Below are positions 22,068 to 33,522 of a stretch of DNA of 64,000 nucleotides, piece after piece. The stretch is from assembly GCA_011317545.1 (NCBI GenBank), contig WUJK01000010.1, forward strand, positions 1,054,001 to 1,118,000, in the 5' to 3' direction. The notes beneath the pieces are model-generated. The model was not told the DNA's origin, ran no database searches, and saw nothing but the letters and a program-made list of their open reading frames with translations. Made by a program: the position numbers and the translations under genes. The DNA is from Coniella vitis (taxonomy: Eukaryota; Ascomycota; Sordariomycetes; Diaporthales; Schizoparmaceae). The number at the start of each line of letters is the position of its first letter. Within the stretch, counting starts at the first letter, position 1.

Positions 22068-25000
22068 ATGCCTGGTCGCACAATCAACAACCTTGGCGGC
22101 GACGCCCGGAAGCGTCGTCACGAGGATGACGATTTGCATAGCGAGGAGGAGCAAAACGTCGACATTCGTGATGTAAGCTCCTTAGCAAAAATAAGACTGA
22201 CTATAATCGAACTTCACTTTAGAATTCCGTGACTCAAGCAGAATTTGCTGTAGTAGGCTGTTGTCAAAGCTGGTAGAGATAGCTACTGACACTTATCTTA
22301 TACAGCAACGACAACGGAAACGCGCCCGCATATCAGCTGGTAAGCAGCCTGCACGAGCGTTAGACGACGAAGAGGGTTCCCCGGTCTCCAGTGAAGACGA
22401 AGATGATGGACACGATGGAGATACCGAGACACAAAACGCAAACCGCCAAGAGGATGCGAGTGCCACACAATACGAGATTCTACGGGATGCTGGTTTTAAA
22501 CACCTTGAACACGCCGACGAGGACGACAGGCGAGCCACGCAAAGACTTCAGCGAAAAGGACTGGAGCGTCAGAACAGTCGCCAGGGAATAGCCAACAGGG
22601 CTTCTGAGAATGGCATTCTCTTGAGCATCCATTGCGTCAACTTCATGTGCCATAGCAGCCTGAATATCGAGCTTGGGCCACTTCTCAATTTCATCGTTGG
22701 CGAGAATGGCAGCGGCAAGAGTGCGGTCCTCACAGCAATTACACTCTGTCTTGGTGGTAAAGCAAGCTCTACCAACCGAGGAGGAAGTCTCAAAGCATTC
22801 ATTAAGGAAGGCCAGCATGAAGCAAGGCTGATTGTCAAGATCAAGAACGAGGGCGACGATGCCTACCAGCGCGAACTCTATGGAGATTATATACAGGTTG
22901 AGCGGCGCTTCAACCGCAGCGGTACGAGCAGCTTCCGAATCCTCTCTGCTGGTGGCAAGATCATCACCAAGAAGAAGCAGGACGTGGACGATATTGTCGA
23001 ATATTATTGTTTACAGGTCGACAACCCTCTCAATGTGCTTTCTCAGGATAACGCACGACAGTTCCTCAACCAGGCAACAGCCAAGCAAAAATACAAGTTC
23101 TTCTTGCAAGGCGTGCAGCTGCAACAGCTGGATGATGATTATCGCGTTATCGAGGAGTATCTCAACTCCAATGAACACAAAGAGGGAGACCTTGAGGCGA
23201 GAGTCGACGTCTGTAAGCAAGACTACGAGAGAGCGAAGAAGGACTACTCCTTGTACATGGAATCTGAGGACATGCGTCGGCAACACCTGCTGTTACGTCA
23301 AAAGGCAGCCTGGTGTCAAGTGGCGCAAGCGGAACGCCGAGCTGCTGAAAACCAGGAGAAGACTGTCGAATGGGACGGCCGAATTGCAGAAGCACTACGT
23401 TTGATCGACGAAAAGGGCCAGGAGTTGGCCCACATGGATCGACAAATCGAGCAGGCGGAAGAAGAAGTACGAGGCATCCAAGAAGACCACGGCGCGCTAA
23501 ACAGTAACGTGGAAGAGGCTGTGCGAAAACATGCAGACGCCAAAGCCCGGCTTTCCAAACTTCATACGGATGAGGCAAGTGCACGAAGCGAGCTCGATAG
23601 TACAGCGAAAAGTGTCGAGGAATACGAGCGGCGTGTCAAGGAAGAGGAAGAGCGACTACAGGCTGCAAATGGTGACGTTTTAACTCGCAAGCGACAGGAG
23701 AAGCAGGATGCTGAGAAAAGGAGACAACAAATCGACATAGAAATTGGCGAAAGACAGAAACAAATCCCAGCACTCAATGCAGACATTGATAAGGGCGTGA
23801 AGGAATTGAGCACAATCGAGCAGCAAATCACACAAAAGAGGGGAGAGATAGGAACTGTGCAAACGAGAATTAGGGACTTGGAACGAGGCCAAGGTTCTCT
23901 TTACGATGCCTACGAATCACGAATGCAACAACTGCTGGAAATGATAGATGCGGACCACGGTTTCGGGGAGAAGCCCGTAGGGCCCATCGGAGCCCACGTC
24001 AAAGTACTCAAGCCTATCTGGTCACCTATGCTGGAGCGCTTGTTTGGCGAAAGTCTGAACGGGTTCGTGGTGACAAGCAAGAAGGACCAGCAGCGACTCA
24101 AGAGCATGATGATCCGACTGAACATCGAAAGAAGCCCTATCATTATAGGCAATTCGAGACCGATCGACACATCACGTTCAGAACCGGACGGGAAGTTTGA
24201 TACAGTCCTGCGGATCCTCAATATTGAGAGTCCATTAATCCGTAATCAGCTGATCATTAATCATCGCATCGAAAAGACAATCCTTATCGAAGATCAAAAC
24301 GACGCACAAAACATCATGATCAGTTCTGCACCTCCGCAAAATGTATCCGCCTGTTATCATCTCTTCCCCCGGAGACATGGCTGGGTCGTTCGGATTGCCG
24401 TCAATGCCAATGGAATAAGCTCTACACCTCAGCAACCTCCCAAGAACAAGCCTCGCCTGCAGAGCGACTCTATGCAAGAGACTTCGATTCAAAAAGCATC
24501 CCTCGCGAAGATTCAAGAGGAGTTGAGAGAACTTCAGCACCAGAAGGCTACACAGCAGAAAGTCGTCGATACTGGTCGAAAGACTGTACAGGAAATCAAT
24601 AAAGCCATTACTAAAGACAAACAAAGAATGCGCGATATTCAGGTGGAAGTCGACGACATCGCCGCCGAGTTGGACTCTTTCGAAACGGCTGACGGGAGAT
24701 TGAGTGGACTGCTCGAGGACCTGGCCAGATTTAAAGAGGCTTTTGATGTTTGTGGCAGCCAGTACGGCCAAGCCCAGCTGAGTAAACAGAAACAAGCCGA
24801 GGTCTGCGCAAAACTGCGCGAGGAGGTGCGGAGGGAGAAGAGAAAGCAAGAAGAGTTTGAGCCACAATTGCAGAAGGCTCAACTCAAAGTCAAGAGGCTT
24901 AATGATCTCCGTCAGATTGCAGTACAAGAGAAGAATGAGGCACATGATCAACATGCGATGGCTGTTGGTCAGAAACAAAGATACGAACACAGACAGGAAG

Positions 25001-25870
25001 AGCTTCAGAGCACGGTGACCCAGTGGTCTCAACAGGCTGAACAAATTTGCCCGCGAATCCATATCACCGAGGGCGAGACATATGAAGTACTCGAAAAGAA
25101 GCTAGTCTCCCTGGACAACACTCTCAGAGAACGCGAGAAGAGGCGGGGCATGACCGACGAGCAGGTAAGACGGCGATTAGCGGAGACCAAAGAAGCGCTC
25201 GAAGAATTGCGAACTGCTTTCGACCAAGTGCAACTTGAGAACAAAGCCTTGAAAAAGTCTATGGCCTATCGCCTCAAGAAGTGGAGGCTGTTTCAGCGTT
25301 ATATCTCGTCTAACTCTCGCGCCAACTTCATGTACCTCCTTAGCGAACGTGACTTTCGTGGCAAGCTACTCTTGGATCACGAAAATCACACACTCGAGGT
25401 TCAGGTCGAGCCAGACAAGACGCGCAAGAATGCTGCCGCCCGCAATACCAAGACTTTATCTGGTGGTGAAAAGTCCTTTTCGTCTATCTGCTTGCTGCTT
25501 GCCATTTGGGAGGCAATGGGCTCTCCACTTCGCTGTTTAGATGAGTTTGATGTCTTCATGGACAATGTGAACCGGGCTATCAGTACCAACATGCTGGTCA
25601 GTACAAATAGTCTGAGGATTCTTGCTTTGGCACAGGCATACTCACGCGTAACAGATTTCGGCAGCACGTAACTCAGTCGGCCGGCAATATGTTCTCATCA
25701 CTCCAAATGCTATCGAAGGACGTGCCAACCTGGATAAGGATGTCCACATCATCAGGTCAGCTGACACTCAGCGTAACGGAACTAGTCTATGGACCTGGCT
25801 AACGATTTCAACCTGCAGAATGAGAGATCCACGTCAAAAGGGGTTGGAAGACTTCATGACGGCGGCTTGA
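22068..25870 (+). CDS. smc6: Structural maintenance of chromosomes protein 6
   Basis: Smc6 pairs with Smc5 in the nuclear Smc5/6 complex for recombinational repair and replication-fork stability. Five exons: 22068-22172, 22223-22249, 22306-25596, 25655-25755 and 25819-25870, 1191 residues. The head has Walker A GENGSGKS (about 176), preceded by VNFMCHSSLNIELG. It continues into coiled coil, then a hinge with KPVGPIGAHVKVLKPIW and GFVVTSKKDQQRLKSM, then a second coiled coil. The C-terminal head shows the signature LSGGEKSFSSICLLLAIWE (about 1095) and Walker B CLDEFDVFMD. The last two junctions restore NMLISAARNSVGRQYVLITP and HIIRMRDPRQKGLEDFM, the expected ending. The second exon is only 27 nt and its donor (GTAGTA) is weaker, so the N terminus before residue 45 is the least sure part. 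Confidence 0.95.
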
Positions 25871-26208
25871 AGACCGAGAAATACATACCCTACGCTTGTG
25901 CTTTATAGAACGAGAGTCATGCTTTTTTTTTTCCGGGGTGGTAACCGGAAAACTGCTTATACGAGCCTATAAGAACAGTGTGCTTGTGGATAACCAGAGA
26001 GGGCTTTTGGCAGCGTGGTTCTGCGAGCTTGCCTGACCGGCTCAAAGGTAACCTTTTAAGATTGTTCTTTCATTGTACGACTTCAAATGAACATACCTGA
26101 GGTTTAGTCACGTATAATAGGTTACGGCATTAGCAAGAAAGCTAATGGTCATGTCTCTTCGTGCATTGAGATCAACGAAGTAGTGTATTATGTTATGTAG
26201 CCTTTAAG
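25871..26208. other. Convergent intergenic region smc6 / coq9
   Basis: 338 bp holding both 3' untranslated regions, including a T10 run at 25922-25931. Nothing else seen. Confidence 0.6.
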
Positions 26209-27343
26209 TTATATTGGCACTCCCTTGCTTCTGAGCACATTCAAACCAGCACTTGCGGTGAAGCCCACCCACTGGCCCACCGCCCGGAGCGACCCTCCAA
26301 CGTCTTGCACCTCTTCCAACCTCCTCCGCAAGAATTTCCTCGTCTCCGCGAAGCCCTCGGACTTGTCAGTGGTCATGAAGAGCTCCGTAGAGGCGTACAC
26401 TGCTGAGAGCGAGGCGCGCTTGGTGTACCAAGACGGATCGACGGATTTGTCGCCGACCAGGAACCATATTTCGTCAGAGAGCTTGGCGAGCTCTTTCAGG
26501 GATCCGGGGACGTAGCTTGGCTGTGCCATGATGGCAAGGGCCTGATGTAGTGGATTCCGTGTTAGTATAGAAACAATCAAGTTCAGTTATCGAGCTAACA
26601 TTCCCAAGATGCCGTGACCACGATATCGAGATCCCAAAAAGTCCTGATAGCCAGTGCTCGGCATGACCCTCGTCTTCTTTCTCATCCAAAGTCCGCACAC
26701 TGACTGGTTGTTTCTCCTTATCTTTCGCTTTGCCTATTTTGCTCGCGTGTTGGACTGTGTTTGTTGTTCTTACCTCTTGCCACCGACCGATGATCTCCTT
26801 GTTGCCCATCAAGCGCTCCCATGTCAACATCTCCACCATCTTGCCCAAGCCCATCCACTGGCCCGCCGGTCCAGCTTCCGCAAACAGCTTCTCTGCCTTG
26901 CCGGCGAGCGCCTCACGTTGCGAGACAAGGTGCCACTGGACGAGGCTAAAGACGCCATGCGGGAGCAAGTTGGTGCTAATGTCGAGAAAACCAGCGTCGC
27001 GGGCGCCTAGGGACAGCGCGGCCTGCGAGAAGCCGTGGGCGGGAACGTGGGCGTAGGCGGCTGTCAGGATGGCACGCTCGGTCGGGGAAAAGGGCGAGTC
27101 GGCATTGGGATGGTCGTAGGAGTGGTATGCGCGGCGGCACGCGGAAGCAGGGGAGGATCGAAGGAGGGCGGTCGTCGGTGAGGAGAGTGGAGTGTTGTTG
27201 TTCTTGGTGCTGATCGCGGGGGTTGTTACCAGAGATCGGCTTGCGGTCCGGACTACTGCTGAAGCTGCTGGTCTGCTGCTCTGGAGACCTTGTGGCGTTG
27301 CGCGCAACGCTGCACGGCAGCAAGGAGGTAATCTGGCTGGCAT
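26209..27343 (-). CDS. coq9: Ubiquinone biosynthesis protein Coq9
   Basis: Coq9 is a lipid-binding TetR-fold protein of the mitochondrial CoQ synthome that presents intermediates to Coq7. Two exons, 27343-26774 and 26541-26209, give 300 residues. The first 75 residues are Arg/Ser/Ala-rich without acidic residues, as in a mitochondrial presequence. The domain starts near FSPTERAILTAAYAHVPAHG, followed by FSQAALSLGARDAGFLDIS, LVQWHLVSQREAL, MLTWERLMGN, IIGRWQE, then after the junction ALAIMAQPSYVPGSLKELA, VGDKSVDPSWYTKR and YASTELFMTTD, with a GQWVGFTASAGLN end that matches the family. The 232-nt intron stays open in the exon-1 frame, so an unspliced reading would give a wrong C terminus. Convergent with smc6. 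Confidence 0.94.
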
Positions 27344-30300
27344 GGTGGACGAAGTGTGGGTTCGTTTCTTTGCCTTCAGTTCAGGTTTCTGGCTTGCTTG
27401 TTTCTTGGAGACTTGGTGACGTCTGATATCGCGAGGATCAGTTGAAGAATGTAGAATGAGTCGCGTCGCGTCAAACCTGGCATCGCATCATGACTACGAG
27501 AGACCTGTACCATGCAACTTTTTTGTGGAGACCGGCTAACAGCTTTGCACTAGCGGGAAGTGGTGGTCAAATGGCTTGGTATTCTTTTTTCTTTTCGGAT
27601 TTTCTTTGGAAAAACAAACAAACAAAAAAAAACAATAGAGTAGAACGAAAAGGGACATCCGGCCCACCGGCCTTTCCCCAATGCTAAAGTGGAGCCCTTT
27701 TGGCTCTCCGTCTCGTCCTTTTGACATGATATGATCTGATAAGATTTCGGAAGCCATCGTGAACAACCCCCGATTATCTCCGGTGCAACGTCAGTTGTAC
27801 TCGAACAGCAAATCCTCAACACTTATCCTAGATACTTATCCTTCACCCACTTGCTCGTTGGACGGTGCCGATACGCCCACCAGCAGCGCAGTGCCTTAGT
27901 AAAATAGGACATGCTCTCCACATTTGACTGCTGATCAATCTCCTCCAACATTGACAGACTGCTGAGGTGGATCCAGATTTAAGACAGACGTTCTCTTTAG
28001 ATGTGTGGATACGCTATTTGCTTTACTTGTTTACATAGTATCCCCAGCCATCCCGCATCGTTCCAGCCTCCTTCTTCAAGGAAGTAGAGAATTTTTGAAG
28101 AAGGCATAAATCGCTGCCGCCGAACAATTCACGAGTACCTAGGAAGGTACGTAGTATATCTGCAATATGAGTAATCAATATGTGTACTCTGAGAACCTAG
28201 GCACCTTGATCCGGTTCTCTTTGTACAGGCACAGTGCCACATAGTATAGGTATGTACGATGTAATGGTTTGTTTTCGGAAATTGGTTGTTCTTCTGTGAT
28301 ATATGGGGCCTAAGTGGCTGGGATTCCACGATTGTACTACATATGTACACGCGACCGTGTGCTTCTGGAAATGGCCTTGCTCTGGAACTGTTATTGAAAA
28401 GAATATTTACAGTATTCACTCCAGATTATGCCGGAATCCAGTCCCGTCTAGCTTGTATTGACTTCGTTGCTCTTCAGAGTTGGATAACCATGACAATCAA
28501 CGGACTGTCACTTCTGCGGAAGCCCTTCCAAGAATTGCTGGCTGATGTGTCAGTAAGCAGTGGTCTACCGAGGATGTTTATCTCCCCAGGTTACCTCTAA
28601 GGCTGGTACTCATACACGACACTTTGCTCAGTCCTTTGGACACGAAAAGCCGCTGTGTATCCAGAACAGGCTGGCTGCGCACTAACTGTAGATACCTGCA
28701 AAGGCTGGGAAGATGAACCAAAGAAGAGCAGCGCAGAGCTCGAATAAACAGGCACATCATGTGCGGGTCCTGTTAATTAGCTGCTCATGAGAAGATTCGG
28801 ACGGTGCTCCATTATGTACATAGTACTGAAACGTGAGCCTGGAACGAGGCACTAAGCGATGGTACCTCCTGGAGCTATTGGCCCTCCTTTAGACGAGCAT
28901 ATCCGCAAAGCGGCACTCTAGAGGGCGATAGCTACCATATGCCGTCGACAGCGGTCAAGAGTCACAGAGGCTTAGCCAGTATGTCTCTTGCACACCTGCA
29001 TTCTGTATGTCTTTTCGACTCGGGACCGCTCCGCGGACATGTAACCTTGCTCAGATGATGAGTGGCTTGCATCCTATATCCTTGCGCATAAGTCTTCCCG
29101 GAAAGTCCCACTGGCTGTTTGTTGCTATCTCACCATCCTGGTAAATACCATGTATGTAATTGTGCGTACATGGTACTGTGGAGGACCAGGCTACAGACGC
29201 CATACAGCGGTATACAGTACGTCAACAGCAGTCGAGACTGGCCAGGATGCTGTGCCGCTCCGGGAAACTACTCTCGGGCGCTTCGAGGTTGTCAAGGGAG
29301 GCCGTGACTCGTTCGGTAGGTCTTCATGATGGCAAGAGGCGAGGCCCTGTTGATACAGGCGACTCTGCCCCTTCAGAGGCACTGCAAGCCCAACGGCATT
29401 AACACTCCGCTGCGTTTCTCCCCACCATGAGACGAGTGAGACTAGTGAGGAAGCCAATGGCAGATTCCAGTGAGTCGCGATGACTGCCCGGTCGTGCTCA
29501 ATACACAGGTCGATGTGCAAACATATCTACTGGACAAGCTGATGAGTGTTAGCCTCTACTATGTATACGTGCTGTCTCTCGGTGGTCCGTACTCAATGAC
29601 ACAGGTACTCATCTCCGGGCACAGTGTACTATGTAGCACAATAAGGGCGAGAGATCCAGACATGGCTTTCTTCGTCAGTGTCCACTTTGTACTTACCCTG
29701 CGTCACTTGCCCCCCTCCTCTGAGACCACACAAAAAAGCTTGTTTCTTGTCAGGTCGCCTACCAGCCGAAGAAGTCTTCACAGTAAGTTCATTGCTGCAG
29801 TTTCGGAGCAAGGTATCTCTCGGTAACGGGCAAGGCAAGGCTCTCTGAGACTGCAAAACAAAAAGCGACTCTCCGACAAAGCTCCTGCGAAGACGCCACA
29901 GACAAATGCTGCCCAAATAGCTTATTGCACTGTAATTGGGACCGACTCACTCTGTGGAGATAATCGCTCGGGTTCGTCCGGTCCACAGGCTCAAGCCAGA
30001 CTGGTTGGTTATGTGCGGATCAACAAACCTGGACATGGTACCATGATTGCCTCAGCCTGTGAAAGACCGACATATCATCTGGAGCGGAGCATCCGTCGTT
30101 GCAGCATCAGGGAGAGAACCGCCGTGATGATCCGCGCAAGCTTCGAAGTATGTCTCGGCGGTTCCTGGCTTGGCTGGGCTTGCGCAGGCGTTCTAGGACG
30201 GACCTGTACATTCATAAGCGGCCAGGTAGTTGAAGCAGCCCGCCAGTCTAATGCCGCTTGGGCGGTAGCTTGTAGTGCTGATTCCAAAAGAGTGCAGTGT

Positions 30301-32049
30301 TGGGACCGACAGTGGCCCCCAGGCGGGCCACCGGTGAAGAATCCTGGTACGGAGAATGCCTTGGATCCTGGGCCCTTGTCCGTGATCGATGCGACAAGCT
30401 CTGGCGCCGTATCGAACCCCAGATCGCTGATTGCGTGCATGAGAAAGTGCGAGAACATCGTGGAGTCTAGATGTGGTTGCATAGATGATAGGAAGTAGGA
30501 CACATCGCTCTGATCAGGTCCCAACCTCCCGAGTGCGATGGCTGTCATTTCCATCGTGTAGTAGAGCCTCCAAGAAGTCCAGTGACAGCAGTCAGGCAGA
30601 ACATGGTAGGCTCACTGGTCCAGGGAGCAATTGCCCAGGTGAAGGCGAGATTCGAGCTTGTGCCGAAAGTGCATTCCAAGCGGAAATTGGTGCCGTGGGC
30701 CTGCATCGAGTTGCTGTCGTTGGCAGGTGCGACTAGCGATGTGATGAAGCCTAGAAGCGGATGCAGACCACTACTGTGTACATATCACCGCCAAGCCAAG
30801 CGTGGTGCACGCGACAGATCGCAGATGACAGCCGCCGCCCCTTGGGTTCCTTGCAATACCATGTACAGTAAGTAGGCTGGGCAAATCAGCCCAAGGGTCT
30901 GCTGGGGTTCTCTTTCTTACGTAATCGGTGATGAATCCCATTCACGACTGCTGCACCTTGCACCGTTCAGCAAGAGTGGAAGAGATTCGTGCTTACCTAC
31001 CTGCACCGGTTGGTATCAAGCTCCATGCTGGTTTCATAATGGCAAGTAGGTACCTCCTTAGTAACCTTGGCAGTCATCGTGAACGCGTCCAAATTCTTTC
31101 GCGCACTATCTATCCGTCTTCGATTTCGTCACTCTTGACGAATAAATCATGCTACTTACTTCACTTTCGAGCTCCCAGGCCATCTTGAGATGGCCAACCG
31201 CAATTGTGTCAACTCCTCGAGCATTCAATTATCCATTTGTCGCCATGGCCCCCGTCAGGCTGCCTCGTGGCGTTCCTTGTTTCCAGACTCAGATGCCCGC
31301 CACGCTGCCTATGGATCAATGCTCTCTGGTGGCCCTTCTGCATTCAATGTGCAGGAAGCTACTGTGGCCTGACAGTTGGAATCTCGCCAGAATCTCCTTT
31401 GCTTCGGGGTGGAAAGGGCTTTGACCACCAAATGGCACGCTTACGAATGCATTAGTAAAGCCCAGCATCAACGGACCAACGTCATCCACTGTTGGCAGTT
31501 AGACCATGACAATACCCTACTCATTGAATACTTATCTGATGCGTAGCCTGATTCCACTAAAAATGTCTCTCCGTGCCAAACAACTGAGATGTTCCGCTGT
31601 TCATGTATGCATCCAGGGGGTCGCTAATATGCTTGCGACCCCCAACAGCCCCCTTGCCCATCTGCAGGCTCCAGCCATCATATGGAATTCTAATGTTGCT
31701 ATGGCTAATTCAATATGAGCTAAGATACTCCGGGTCTTCTTCGTCTGTACAGATAACTCCTTAACTTGGTGGACTGCTGTGTGACAAGCAGGCTCTTCAA
31801 CAAGGCATCCACTAGGCGAAAAGGAAACGACCATAGGTTACGTACGACTACCACCTCGGTGGATAGTGCATCGAGCCTCCTCCATTGGCCAAGTTTCAGA
31901 TACCTTGGTGGTCTGCTGCCGTCACTTTCCCCCATTCGTTTGTCGGTAGCGCTCGCGGAACAGCCCAACGATGACACATGACCGATCACAAAATATTATG
32001 TATTATGTCAATTTAGTAGACTCGTTGTGGGGGGTTCTCAGCGGCTTTA

Positions 32050-32298
32050 CTATGATAGGCTGTCATATAAATCCCCTGAATAGAAGAAGTCTCCAGCCTG
32101 AAAAGTGGGTGCAGAATCATTGCCCATACTATAGTCTATATGTACAGCCGTCGCTTCTTGGAGGGCTCGGAAGCCGCCAGTGTTATGAGGGTTCGGATCA
32201 TATCCCTGGCATTCTATATGTCTTTCTTGGATCGCGATTACCAACAGACTGTCCGATACGTATCCAATTTGGTCTTGAAGGCGAACTGCTCGGAACAA
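32050..32298 (-). CDS. Hypothetical small protein, very uncertain
   Basis: An 82-codon ATG frame on the minus strand with protein-like composition, for example LQDQIGYVSDSLLVIAIQE and FQAGDFFYSGDLYDS. No signal peptide, no recognised domain and no clear splice partners. It may be an exon of an unrecognised gene or a chance frame. Reported because it is one of the few coherent frames in an 8-kb gene desert. Confidence 0.15.
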   Translation of the reverse strand: MFRAVRLQDQIGYVSDSLLVIAIQERHIECQGYDPNPHNTGGFRALQEATAVHIDYSMGNDSAPTFQAGDFFYSGDLYDSLS

Positions 32299-33503
32299 TC
32301 CGGTTACATCTGGCTAAGAATTGTGAAAAGATCCCTTCGAGTGTAGGTCTGATAGCATTGCTCAGCTTCATGCTCCATAGTCACCTGACAGAACCTTAAA
32401 GCAGATACGTATGCCTCAATGTAGATCCCGTATCTCTCTTATGATCGGCTTCATTCTTCACGATGTTCTATATATACAGCACCTTGGGTTTAGATAATTA
32501 ACATCATCGTTGTTCTCGGCTTATCAGCGTCAATAATGTGCTGCGAGAGAGACTATAGCTATGTGATAGACAACACCCACTACTCTGATGCTAACTGTTC
32601 AAGAGTATTGAGCACATGGCTATTTCGTGTTGTTTTTCATCAGAGTGTACACCTGTGTCCAATTATGCAAGGCGTCCTGTCTCAACCAAAGCATTGCGCA
32701 ACATCGAACTCGTGCTTGGAGTCAGTGACACCTCGCATCGCGGCCAACCATTCTTGCGAGGCACATGGCTTGTAGTTCCATACAGTGACCCTTTGCAGGT
32801 ATGGAACCTTCTATGGTAGACAGTGCCGAGCGTGAATACTACTTGGTATATCGATGACATGCGTGAGAAGCAACATAGGACAGACAAGTATATAGTGAGC
32901 TGGCTATTGTGCGCTTGAGCTGCGAGAACGGATACGAATCCGATCAGAACCTAGTGCACACCAGGTACATACTAGGTATATGCATACCTATACCTAGTAC
33001 TTTGAATGGCTCCACCAAGGATACTCGGTATATCATGTAGAGATTCGTATCACTCGGAAGTCCGAGTCTAGTGCTTGGAGCGTAGTACAGAAAAAGTCTG
33101 CTCAAGTATGCTGCGCATGTGCTCAAGGCCAGTTGAAAATCGGATGGACACCTATTTACCATGTATACTTTGATATGAATGAATGGCTTTTTGCGCAAGG
33201 AGTATGTTCAGCTACTAGGCGTATATATTGCAGTAGTTTACCCGTGTTTTCTCGCAAGGATGGGGATCATCTCCCGCATAAATCGATCTTTTAGGATGGA
33301 GCTGATTAAGCTTTCGGTATGAGAGAGGATTTTTGGATTTGAAAATTCGCCCAATCCAAGCGGCTTACAATCTATTCCACGTAACTTACGCCCAATTACT
33401 GGTGTTGAATTCCTGGGCTGCAAAGGTCAACAAGCGAGGCAAGGCAAGTAAGTAGTCTGCAACAAGCGGATAGCCGAAAACCCCGATGCGGTACTTAGGT
33501 GCA

Positions 33504-33522
33504 TACTATGTAGTACATAGTA
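33504..33522. repeat. 19-bp perfect inverted repeat
   Basis: TACTATGTA, a central G, then TACATAGTA: two copies of the dispersed motif in opposite orientation. A further TACTATGTA begins at 33613 with an AAAGTACATAG partner a few bases later. Located in the presumed gbp2 promoter zone. Confidence 0.9.

Noticed and set aside
24235..25062. 275-codon minus-strand frame within smc6
   Set aside because: Antisense shadow of the Smc6 coiled coil (Leu-rich from Glu/Lys codons); no independent support.
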